DNA from: Bacteroidota bacterium
Lineage (GTDB): Bacteria; Bacteroidota; Bacteroidia; Bacteroidales; Prolixibacteraceae
Assembly (NCBI GenBank): GCA_030706665.1
Contig: JAUZOB010000194.1
Coordinates: 1-6,382, forward strand
DNA: 6,382 nucleotides
Direction: 5' to 3'
The notes under the pieces are model-generated. The model was given only the letters and a program-made list of their open reading frames with translations, made no database searches and had not been told where the DNA came from. Positions 1-6,382 of this stretch are shown piece by piece. Each line of letters opens with the position of its first letter. The first letter of the stretch is position 1. A program made the position numbers and the translations under genes.

Positions 1-443
1 ATTGGGGCGCAACCGGAGCTGATGCTTATCTTACCGATGCCACCAGCAAGCCGATCGATTACATAGATCCTAAGGATGCAAGAAACAACTTTACCTCACG
101 TTCTACAATTACTGTAGCATGGAATGAAGCAGATGCTCCTGAATTGAAATTGGAAAAGATCATTACTCAGAAATGGATCAACAATTTCACTAATTCATTG
201 GAATCTTGGGTAGACTTCAGAAGAACTGGTTATCCTAAGTTGCCTTACAATGCGAAGAATGATAGCAATGCCGATTGGGGCGTTATCGCACCAAACGACT
301 TTATCAAGAGAATGCCATTCGTCAATTCTGAAAGAACAGGAAACGCCGCTGGTGTTGCAGATGCTGTTTCAAAAATGGGACCTGGCGCAAAAGATGATAT
401 CGCTACTCGCTTATGGTGGGATACAGGTACATCAAACTTCTAA
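1..443 (+). CDS. SusD/RagB-like outer-membrane lipoprotein, C-terminal end only (5' end outside window)
   Basis: This is the last 146 codons of a SusD-like, ligand-capturing surface lipoprotein; the first full codon is at 3 and the TAA stop at 441-443. The frame is open from the window edge, so the signal peptide and most of the helical body are missing. The family call rests on motifs shared with the complete SusD-like protein downstream: DATS and DPK near the start of the visible part, STIT, the KLEKIITQKW helix, FRRTGYPKL, NAAGVADAV and the terminal WWDTGTSNF. Over 72 ungapped residues about 40 are identical to the downstream copy. The segment before WWDTG differs (MGPGAKDDIATR here, LGGPDTGGTHV there), so this is a diverged paralogue and not a recent copy. 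A terminator begins 21 bp after the stop, so this gene ends its own transcription unit. By family rule a SusC-like partner should lie just upstream. Substrate unknown. Confidence 0.93.
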   Translation, partial: WGATGADAYLTDATSKPIDYIDPKDARNNFTSRSTITVAWNEADAPELKLEKIITQKWINNFTNSLESWVDFRRTGYPKLPYNAKNDSNADWGVIAPNDFIKRMPFVNSERTGNAAGVADAVSKMGPGAKDDIATRLWWDTGTSNF

Positions 444-464
444 ACTTACAATGAACCTTATATT

Positions 465-497
465 AAAGAGGCTGTCTAAAAAGACAGCCTCTTTTTT
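465..497 (+). terminator. Rho-independent terminator after the upstream SusD-like gene
   Basis: There is a perfect 13-bp inverted repeat: AAAGAGGCTGTCT at 465-477 pairs with AGACAGCCTCTTT at 482-494. The loop is AAAA (478-481) and the run of six T residues is at 492-497. The stem starts 21 bp after the stop codon of the upstream susD-like gene. The A-run on the left arm would give the reverse strand a partial T-tract too, but no minus-strand gene ends here. It separates the upstream unit from the susC-susD unit that follows. Confidence 0.93.
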
Positions 498-548
498 AGT
501 ATTATAAATTCTGGATGAACTAACCGAATAGTAACCCACTTCAAACGT

Positions 549-569
549 TACTTCAATTGCAATGAAGTA
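549..569. repeat. Inverted repeat, 7-bp arms, in the susC leader
   Basis: TACTTCA (549-555) and TGAAGTA (563-569) are perfect inverted arms around ATTGCAA (556-562), whose core TTGCAA is itself palindromic. A direct copy of ACTTCAA lies 12 bp upstream at 538-544, so the ACTTCA half-site occurs three times: twice direct and once inverted. The arms are not followed by a T-tract, so this is not a terminator. A protein-binding site is possible; no regulator can be named. Confidence 0.4.
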
Positions 570-572
570 GAA

Positions 573-589
573 TCCTTATTAAATAAGGA
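573..589. repeat. Near-perfect 17-bp palindrome in the susC leader (possible operator)
   Basis: TCCTTATT (573-580) and AATAAGGA (582-589) are perfect 8-bp inverted arms around a single central A. The one-base centre makes a DNA operator for a dimeric regulator more natural than an RNA hairpin, although a 7-bp stem with a 3-nt loop is also possible. It sits 3 bp downstream of the 549-569 dyad and about 235 bp upstream of the susC start, with no T-tract after it. Function is inferred only. Confidence 0.42.
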
Positions 590-732
590 CTCAGGGGATA
601 TTCTTTCATGTAAATTACTCTTTGTATTCGTGCAATTATGTCATCAAAACAGATTTCTAAAACAAAAAATAGAACTATCTTACAGGATAGGTTACAATAA
701 GTAGCGTTAATCTTTATGTGAATTTCCGAAAA

Positions 733-761
733 TTGTACAAAACAAGCGCATAATATGTTTT
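733..761 (+). promoter_or_regulatory. Candidate Bacteroides-type promoter for the susC-susD unit
   Basis: TTG at 733-735 is followed after 18 bp by TATGTTTT at 754-761, which matches seven of eight positions of the primary-sigma -7 consensus TAnnTTTG; the usual spacing is about 19-21 bp. Transcription would start near 766-770 and give a leader of about 55 nt before the ATG at 823. The match is imperfect. An STN-type transporter may instead be driven by an ECF sigma factor whose promoter would look different. Confidence 0.33.
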
Positions 762-790
762 TAGGGAAAAGGAAATAAGCTGATTACAAT

Positions 791-798
791 TATATTTG
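791..798 (+). promoter_or_regulatory. Exact TAnnTTTG box just upstream of the susC start
   Basis: TATATTTG at 791-798 matches the Bacteroides -7 consensus exactly, and it would place the transcript start near 803-806, about 18 nt before the ATG at 823. No TTG lies at the expected distance upstream (the region around 766-772 is purine-rich), so the -33 half is missing. It may be chance in AT-rich DNA. If it is used, the TTG codon at 796 could not be the translation start. Confidence 0.22.
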
Positions 799-822
799 TT
801 AGTAAATTTTCACGCACCAAAG

Positions 823-3800
823 ATGAAGAGAATATTGATTCTTTTAATGGTCTGTTTATCATCTGTGGCCTTCTGCCAACAGAAAAGAGTAACGATTTCT
901 CTTCGTAATGTACCTGTCAAAGTAGCACTGGAAGCTTTGCAATCGCAAACAGACCTCTCTTTTTGGTTCAACACCAAAGATGTGGATCTACAAAAAGTTA
1001 TATCAGTCAACCTCAAATCCAAATCAATAGACGAAGCATTACAAACTATCTTAAATGGACAAGATGTTTGCTATGAACTGAAGTTTGATTGCATCCTTAT
1101 TTCAAAGAAGACCACATCCGGCCTGAGGCAAGAAAGCGCCACAACAACCGTAGAACGAAAGATCTCAGGGATAGTGACCGATGAAGAAGGACAGGCATTA
1201 CAAAATGCTGTCGTTCGGGAAAAAAAATTAAAGTTGGGGACTGTAACCAATCAAAATGGACATTTTTCAATCACCGTTCCTTCCGAAGCAAAATTTTTAA
1301 TCTTTTCTTATGTAGGAATGGCACCTGTCGAGCTTCCGATTCAGAATGGGATGAAGGTGCAGTTGAAACCCGACAATAAGACGATAAATGAAATTGTTGT
1401 TACTGCACTGAATATTAAGAGAGACAAGAAATCGCTTCCTTATGCAACACAGTCTCTTGATGAAGAAGAAATATCGAAAGGTCGTGACTTAAATATTACA
1501 ACTACCCTTAGTGGCACAATCTCTGGAATTGATGTTTTACAGAGTGGGGCGGGTGCCGGAGGATCTACCAAAATTACATTACGGGGTTCGAGAAATATTA
1601 CTTCGACCAATCAACCTTTGTTTGTTATTGACGGAGTTCCAATGGCAAACTACCAGACCTCAGATGCTTACGGATTTTATGGAGGACGAGATAGCGGGGA
1701 TGGGTTATCTAATCTTAATCCCGATGAAATAGAAAGCATTACGATATTGAAAGGAGCGAATGCCGCAGCGCTGTACGGTAGCCAGGGATCTAATGGTGTT
1801 ATCCTTATTACCACCAAAAAAGGAGCAATGGGAACAACTAAAGTTACCATCAATTCAGGAATCAAAATCTCAAATGTATATAATTTGCCTGCGCTTCAAT
1901 ATTCTTACGGACAAACGTCTTCCGGATCCGAAGACAGTTGGGGCGCCAAAGGCAATTTTACCAATTACACCAAAGATTTTTTTAATACGGGCGTCACATC
2001 CCAGAATAACATTTCATTAAGCGGAGGAAATGATAAAATTAGCGCTTATTTCTCCTATGGTAATGTTAACTCGTCAGGAGTAATGCCGACAAACAGATAC
2101 TCAAAGAATAACATAAGCTTCCGTCAATCATCTAAATTCTTTGAAGACCAATTGATGGTCTCTTCAAATATAATGTTGGTAGACGAGTCTGTTCACAACA
2201 CGATGCTAAACGGCTATTACTGGAATCCATTAGTGGGCCTTTATAACTTCCCCAGAGGATTGGATTTTTCTTACTACAAACACAATTATCAGATTCTCGA
2301 TCAAAGTCGAAATATCATGTCTCAAAATTGGGCTATCTTAGGAAATGCAGAAGGGCAAATGAATCCTTATTGGATACTGCACAATGATCCGGATCAAACA
2401 AAGACCAAGAGATTAATTGGGAATGTTACTTTGAAATATAAGCTTCAGAAAGGACTTTCTGTAGTTGCCCAGGGAAATTACGATTACACCAATCAAATTT
2501 ACGATATGAAGGCTAAGGCCACATCAAGCCCGGTACTGGTAAGTGAAAATGGCCGCTATATTTATTCAAATCTTAACAGCTGGCAATCATATGGAGATGT
2601 GATGCTGACTTTCGATAATAATATTTCAAAAAACATTGATTTACATGCAGTAATCGGAGCTGCGTACCAAAAGAAAGTAATTGGAGATGGCACTTATATT
2701 GACAGCAATGTTTACGGACTGACTATTGTCAATAATTTTACCATTCAAAATATTGCTTCACTGATTGCCTTTACAAATGCACAGCAAATTGCCTCACGTT
2801 TAGCCAAAGAGTCTGTTTTTGGCAATCTTTCTTTGGGATACAAGAACAGTCTGTATCTTGATTTATCAGGTCGTAACGACTGGTCTTCTTCTTTGGCATT
2901 CACCGACCATTTATCCTATTACTATCCTTCCGTTGGAATCTCATTTATAATGAACCAAATGGTAAAGCTTCCTCAATTTATAAACTTTGCCAAATTGCGT
3001 GCTTCCTTTGCAAGAGTAAGTAATGAGATTCCTTCCTTTATCACAAATCTTACAGGGAATGTATCTGTCAAAGGCTACACCGAAAGTTTTGCAAAAGCGT
3101 TTACAGAATTAAAACCTGAGATGGCAGATAACTACGAGGTAGGTGCAGAGATTAATCTCTTTAACAACCGACTTGGTTTTGATATCACCAGTTATCAAAT
3201 AGAGAACAGAGACCAATATCTCCAATTACAGGCTCCTGCAGGGTCAGGATACACAAGTTTCTTTGTGAATGCCGGACATGTCCGAACCAAAGGTCTTGAA
3301 ATCATACTCAATGCAACTCCTCTGAAAAACAAAGACTTCACATGGAATACAATACTGAATTACAGCAGGAATCATAGTAAAATACTCACACTGAGCGACC
3401 AGCTTACCGGTTACTATACGTTACCCGGAGGAGGGGAAGGTTATGACATGAAAGTAGTTGCCGGAGGATATATGGGAGACATTTATGCCAACGCCTACGC
3501 AAGAGATAACAAGGGAAATATTATTCTCGACGACCATCATATCCCTGTCCAGTCAACAACAGAGAAAAGAGTGGGGAATGCCAGTCCTGATTGGATGCTG
3601 GGATGGAACAACAATCTTGTTTATAAGAATTTTAATCTCAGCTTTCTGGTTGATGGGAAATTCGGAGGCAAGTTTATATCAATGTCGCATGCTTATCTTG
3701 ATCTTAATGGGGTGACAAAAGAAACCGCAGATGCCCGGGATGCCGGAGGTGTTTTTGTATCAGGAGTTATGACTGACGGAACTGCCTGGTCGGGGATGGT

Positions 3801-4104
3801 TGATGCTAAATCATATTATACCGGAACTGCCGGTCGCGGAGGGATCATGGAAAGATATGTTTACGATGCAACAAATATCCGATTACGCCAGTTGGTTTTA
3901 GGATACACCTTTAATCTTCAGGATTTCAGTAAAATAAAAGACATTAACTTATCATTTATTGCTTCAAATTTATTCTACATCTATAAAAAAGCTCCGGGCA
4001 ATCCAAATATGACTATCAGTACGGGGAATGGCACTCAGTCTGTCGAAAACTTTGGATTACCTCCAATAAGAAGTTTTACTCTGAACGCAAAAGTTAACTT
4101 TTAA
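823..4104 (+). CDS. SusC/RagA-like TonB-dependent outer-membrane transporter with N-terminal STN signalling domain
   Basis: This 1093-residue protein is the TonB-powered channel of a SusCD importer. I chose the ATG at 823 because it begins directly with a signal peptide (MKRILILLMVCLSSVAFC, cleavage near residue 18); an in-frame TTG at 796 would add nine residues in front. Domains in order: an STN domain at about 22-93 (TISLRNVPVKVALEAL onward); a CarboxypepD_reg-like beta-sandwich at about 113-184; the NEIVVTALNIKR segment that precedes SusC plugs (189-200); the plug at about 205-336 with LFVIDGVP (266-273) and SITILKG...ALYGSQGSNGVILITTKKG (305-334); then the beta-barrel, including DLSGRNDWSSSL (680-691), ending in a terminal Phe (LNAKVNF). 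Length and domain order are normal for STN-bearing SusC proteins, and the frame is intact. The STN domain implies signalling to a FecR-type anti-sigma factor, which is not seen here. Substrate unknown; oligosaccharide is most likely. Confidence 0.96.
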   Translation: MKRILILLMVCLSSVAFCQQKRVTISLRNVPVKVALEALQSQTDLSFWFNTKDVDLQKVISVNLKSKSIDEALQTILNGQDVCYELKFDCILISKKTTSGLRQESATTTVERKISGIVTDEEGQALQNAVVREKKLKLGTVTNQNGHFSITVPSEAKFLIFSYVGMAPVELPIQNGMKVQLKPDNKTINEIVVTALNIKRDKKSLPYATQSLDEEEISKGRDLNITTTLSGTISGIDVLQSGAGAGGSTKITLRGSRNITSTNQPLFVIDGVPMANYQTSDAYGFYGGRDSGDGLSNLNPDEIESITILKGANAAALYGSQGSNGVILITTKKGAMGTTKVTINSGIKISNVYNLPALQYSYGQTSSGSEDSWGAKGNFTNYTKDFFNTGVTSQNNISLSGGNDKISAYFSYGNVNSSGVMPTNRYSKNNISFRQSSKFFEDQLMVSSNIMLVDESVHNTMLNGYYWNPLVGLYNFPRGLDFSYYKHNYQILDQSRNIMSQNWAILGNAEGQMNPYWILHNDPDQTKTKRLIGNVTLKYKLQKGLSVVAQGNYDYTNQIYDMKAKATSSPVLVSENGRYIYSNLNSWQSYGDVMLTFDNNISKNIDLHAVIGAAYQKKVIGDGTYIDSNVYGLTIVNNFTIQNIASLIAFTNAQQIASRLAKESVFGNLSLGYKNSLYLDLSGRNDWSSSLAFTDHLSYYYPSVGISFIMNQMVKLPQFINFAKLRASFARVSNEIPSFITNLTGNVSVKGYTESFAKAFTELKPEMADNYEVGAEINLFNNRLGFDITSYQIENRDQYLQLQAPAGSGYTSFFVNAGHVRTKGLEIILNATPLKNKDFTWNTILNYSRNHSKILTLSDQLTGYYTLPGGGEGYDMKVVAGGYMGDIYANAYARDNKGNIILDDHHIPVQSTTEKRVGNASPDWMLGWNNNLVYKNFNLSFLVDGKFGGKFISMSHAYLDLNGVTKETADARDAGGVFVSGVMTDGTAWSGMVDAKSYYTGTAGRGGIMERYVYDATNIRLRQLVLGYTFNLQDFSKIKDINLSFIASNLFYIYKKAPGNPNMTISTGNGTQSVENFGLPPIRSFTLNAKVNF

Positions 4105-4116
4105 TTCCCGGTGAAT

Positions 4117-5691
4117 ATGGATAAGATATACCATGCATTATTAACTCTTGTTTTCTTCACGGGTGCAATAAGTTGCACAAGCACCTTTGAAGATACGAAT
4201 ACAAATCCATACGGAGTCACTCAGGAAGACCGAAAGCAAGATTATTTAAATGTCGGAGGATATTTTGCACCGCTTCAGCAAAATATCTACAACATTTCGA
4301 CCGATCTACAGGTAGAACAAAATCTGACAGGCGATGCCTTTGCTCAATATATGGTTACCCCTACCCCCTTTATGTCTAACAGGAATAACGTAACCTATAA
4401 ATTTGTTTGGTATGGCAATAGATGGAATAATGATTATTCCAAAATCATGCCTGTAATTTTTAATTTCAAAATAAATCAGGTCGATAAACAATACCCGAAT
4501 TTTTACGCCTGGGCAAACATCTTAAAGATTTTTGCAATGCAGCGTGTTACAGACAATTATGGCCCAATTATCTATAGCAACTATGGGACATCCAACCCCA
4601 CAATCAATTATGACACGCAGCAAAAGGTATACTATAGTTTTTTCAACGAACTCGATTCTGCAATTACCGTTCTTAGCGCTTACGAGAAACAGGAAAGCAG
4701 TATATTCAGAAAATTTGATTTGGCTTATGGTGGAAATGTTGGAAAATGGTTGAAAGCAGCGAACTCTTTACGTCTTCGCCTGGCAATAAGAATTTCTAAA
4801 GTTGATCCGGACAAAGCTAAAGTTGAAGCTGAAAAAGCCGTCAATAATCCATACGGATTAATTGAAAACAATAGCGATAACTTTATGGTTTCACTGAACA
4901 GCGCCACTCACCCACTATGGACATTCAGCAATGGGTGGAATGATTGCCGCATGTGTGCAACCGTCGGATCTATTTTAGGCGGCTATAATGATCCTCGTTT
5001 ACCCATATATTTTAGTCCGGCAACGGATGCAGATGTAGCCGGAAAATATGTAGGAATACGACAAGGTATCGATATTTCATCCAAAATCACCTATGTGAAC
5101 TTTGCCAGTATAGGTTCAATGTTTGAAACAGCACAGTCAGTCCAAATTATGACTGCCGCCGAGGTAGCTTTCCTGCGTGCGGAAGGTGCATTGCGCGGCT
5201 GGAACATGGGAGGAACTGCGGATTATTTTTACAATCTGGGAATTAACCTTTCGTTGAATCAATATGGTCTATTAAGCAGTTATTCAACATACGTGAATGA
5301 TGCCACAAGCACTTTTGCTGCATATACAGATCCGAAAAATCCGAAAAATAATTTTTCACCTTCCAGCACCATTACGATCAAATGGGATGATAATGCCACT
5401 AAAGAGGAAAAATTGGAACGCATTATTACACAAAAATGGATTGCCCTCTTTCCGGACGGACAAGAAGCCTGGTCAGAATTCCGTAGGACCGGCTATCCGA
5501 AGTTACTTCCGGTAGTTGTAAATTATAGCGGAGGAACCATCAGTACTACTGACTTTGTTCGCAGAACCCCCTACCCCAATGATGAATATCTGACAAATGC
5601 AGCAGGTGTAGCTGGCGCAGTGAACTTGCTTGGCGGACCAGATACCGGAGGAACACATGTATGGTGGGATACCGGAGGCCCAAATTTCTAA
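4117..5691 (+). CDS. SusD/RagB-like surface glycan-capture lipoprotein, partner of the SusC-like transporter
   Basis: This 524-residue lipoprotein is the lid that captures ligand over the SusC channel at the cell surface. I prefer the ATG at 4117 to the in-frame GTG at 4111, because it is 12 bp after the susC stop and begins MDKIYHALLTLVFF. The lipobox is AISC with Cys20 as the lipidated residue, followed by TSTFED, whose acidic residues fit a Bacteroidota surface-export signal. The N-terminal NTNPYGVT and QNLTGDAFAQYM and the C-terminal KLERIITQKW (432-441), FRRTGYPKL (from Phe455), LGGPDTGGT and WWDTGGPNF (516-524) are typical of the SusD-like subgroup I associate with Pfam PF12741, recalled from memory and not searched. 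The length is normal and no frameshift is seen. Close spacing indicates co-transcription with the susC-like gene. No clear terminator follows. The ligand cannot be read from the sequence. Confidence 0.95.
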   Translation: MDKIYHALLTLVFFTGAISCTSTFEDTNTNPYGVTQEDRKQDYLNVGGYFAPLQQNIYNISTDLQVEQNLTGDAFAQYMVTPTPFMSNRNNVTYKFVWYGNRWNNDYSKIMPVIFNFKINQVDKQYPNFYAWANILKIFAMQRVTDNYGPIIYSNYGTSNPTINYDTQQKVYYSFFNELDSAITVLSAYEKQESSIFRKFDLAYGGNVGKWLKAANSLRLRLAIRISKVDPDKAKVEAEKAVNNPYGLIENNSDNFMVSLNSATHPLWTFSNGWNDCRMCATVGSILGGYNDPRLPIYFSPATDADVAGKYVGIRQGIDISSKITYVNFASIGSMFETAQSVQIMTAAEVAFLRAEGALRGWNMGGTADYFYNLGINLSLNQYGLLSSYSTYVNDATSTFAAYTDPKNPKNNFSPSSTITIKWDDNATKEEKLERIITQKWIALFPDGQEAWSEFRRTGYPKLLPVVVNYSGGTISTTDFVRRTPYPNDEYLTNAAGVAGAVNLLGGPDTGGTHVWWDTGGPNF

Positions 5692-5759
5692 ATTACAGCT
5701 TCTAAAAAGGAATTCATCCATCTATTTACTCTTACTTTCTTCCAACTAATGCATAAAAC
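5692..5759. other. 68-bp convergent intergenic gap without a clear terminator
   Basis: This gap lies between the stop codons of the susD-like gene (+) and the unknown gene (-). I find no GC-rich stem followed by a T-run on either strand. On the minus strand only a weak GGAA/TTCC pairing precedes TTTTT (complement of the A-run around 5704-5708). Termination may depend on Rho, lie inside the opposing gene, or be absent. Confidence 0.5.
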
Positions 5760-6382
5760 CTACTTTTTATTTATGACATTCCCCTTCTCATCAAAATATT
5801 TACAGACATGCTGTACGCTTATACCACTTGTATTTAAGTCTTTATAAGTATACCTGTATACTTTCTGACCTTGAAAAAACCACAAAATGGGTTTATTATC
5901 GTTCGGTAAAAGAATCCAATCAGATCTATCACCATCTTCAGAGAAAATTTGGAAATAAATTCCTTTTCTTAAATATTCATTATCTAATCTAAAATTGCAT
6001 CCACACTCATTCCTTTCGGATGTCTTAATTGCTTTTGGGATGTCAAAACTTAGCTTAATATTGTGTGCCTTATCCCACTCAAAACTTTTTATGTAATTAT
6101 CATGTCTTTCCCAACTTTCTGGTGTTCCATTGAACCTCTCAATTATCTTATTATTTATTGATGCCCCATTATTAAACATCAGGACTAATTTCCGTTGAGG
6201 ATTCTCTTTAAGATATTCATGAATAAACTGTATTCCTTGAACCTTTTTGATTATAAATTCGGCTTTATTAATAATTGAATCTCTTGAATAAATTGTATTC
6301 CCAGTTCGCTCTAAAAATAGTGCAATAGAAACATTATCGAACATAAGAGAATTATGTAGATCAATTTTAAAATTTGTACCTC
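5760..6382 (-). CDS. Uncharacterised protein, convergent to the SusCD unit, probably 5'-truncated by the window edge
   Basis: I do not recognise this gene. An ATG at 6344 would give 194 residues, ending at a TAG at 5760-5762. The frame stays open for 12 more codons to the window edge (GTNFKIDLHNSL before the Met), and that part reads like protein, so the true start may lie outside; the codon cut by the edge ends in GA and could be a stop. There is no signal peptide, lipobox or membrane segment in the visible part, so it looks soluble and cytoplasmic. Numbered from that Met, it has a charged, probably helical N-terminal third (about 22-50), a hydrophobic strand KLVLMF (52-57), a CGC pair (114-116), and an aromatic C-terminal half that looks beta-rich (WILLP, ILWFFQGQKVYRYTYKDL). 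GC is about 31% in four sampled lines, lower than in the susC gene. It converges on susD with a 68-bp gap, so it is not part of that operon. Function unknown. Confidence 0.72.
   Translation of the reverse strand, partial: GTNFKIDLHNSLMFDNVSIALFLERTGNTIYSRDSIINKAEFIIKKVQGIQFIHEYLKENPQRKLVLMFNNGASINNKIIERFNGTPESWERHDNYIKSFEWDKAHNIKLSFDIPKAIKTSERNECGCNFRLDNEYLRKGIYFQIFSEDGDRSDWILLPNDNKPILWFFQGQKVYRYTYKDLNTSGISVQHVCKYFDEKGNVINKK

Larger units (their letters stand above)
498..822. other. Gene-free leader region upstream of the susC-like gene
   Basis: This stretch of about 325 bp holds no convincing coding sequence in any frame and no tRNA-like or CRISPR-like structure. It is AT-rich. It contains two adjacent dyads (549-569 and 573-589), a weaker bulged dyad (673-693), a 12-bp-phased direct repeat of ACTTCAA (538-544 and 550-556), and candidate promoter boxes close to the susC start. 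It is the only place in the window that can carry the promoter and control sites of the susC-susD unit, because a terminator closes off the upstream gene. Length and dyads would also allow a small RNA or a structured mRNA leader, but neither can be shown from the sequence. Confidence 0.7.

Noticed and set aside
250..507. Plus-strand open frame overlapping the first SusD tail and the terminator
   Set aside because: It reads through the terminator hairpin in a different frame from a clearly conserved SusD C terminus, so it is a shadow frame.
549..589. The leader dyads as a second terminator
   Set aside because: Neither dyad is GC-rich and no T-run follows; the strong terminator at 465-497 already ends the upstream gene.
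796..822. TTG at 796 as the susC start, adding nine residues
   Set aside because: The ATG at 823 opens directly into a standard signal peptide. The extra residues (LVNFHAPK) would sit awkwardly before it, and the TTG overlaps a promoter-like TATATTTG box.
4111..4116. GTG at 4111 as the start of the SusD-like gene
   Set aside because: The ATG two codons later gives a normal lipoprotein signal and ATG is the more common start. The difference is only two residues and cannot be settled from sequence alone.
823..5691. Assigning a substrate such as mucin glycan or sialic acid because the SusC has an STN domain
   Set aside because: STN/ECF control is frequent in host-glycan loci, but this is only an association. 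No enzyme or binding-site residue in the window supports a specific ligand.
5503..5721. Minus-strand open frame over the end of the SusD-like gene
   Set aside because: It overlaps a confident gene almost entirely, has low-complexity mixed content and no recognisable domain. It is a shadow of the coding strand.
1..6382. CRISPR arrays, tRNA or rRNA genes, insertion sequences, phage genes
   Set aside because: No regularly spaced repeats, cloverleaf-like sequences, transposase motifs or terminal inverted repeats were seen on either strand.

Overview
The window looks like chromosomal DNA of a Bacteroidota bacterium (Bacteroides, Parabacteroides or a relative). The evidence is a complete SusC-like/SusD-like outer-membrane pair, the tail of a second SusD-like gene, promoter-like boxes resembling the Bacteroides TAnnTTTG type, starts without Shine-Dalgarno sites, and moderate to low GC. 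The sequence does not fix genus or species.

Layout. Bases 1-443 are the last 146 codons of a SusD-like lipoprotein gene whose start lies outside the window. A strong intrinsic terminator (465-497) follows. Next is a gene-free region of about 325 bp with several short dyads and candidate promoter elements. Bases 823-4104 encode a full SusC-like TonB-dependent transporter that carries an N-terminal STN signalling domain. Twelve bases later its SusD-like partner lipoprotein runs from 4117 to 5691. A convergent, AT-rich gene of unknown function fills 5760-6382 on the minus strand and may continue past the window edge.

How the genes work together. SusC-like proteins form a TonB-driven outer-membrane channel, and SusD-like lipoproteins form the lid that captures the ligand, usually a glycan fragment. 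The two genes are closely spaced and surely co-transcribed. The STN domain suggests that the transporter also signals through an inner-membrane FecR-type anti-sigma factor to an ECF sigma factor, but neither regulator is in the window. No glycoside hydrolase, sulfatase or peptidase is visible, and a convergent gene closes off the downstream side, so the substrate cannot be deduced here. The upstream partial SusD is a clear paralogue of the complete one (about 40 of 72 residues identical over an ungapped stretch counted by hand). This points to tandem SusCD units separated by a terminator.

Most of the window is a well-known kind of locus. The parts least explained are the dyad-rich leader before susC and the minus-strand gene.
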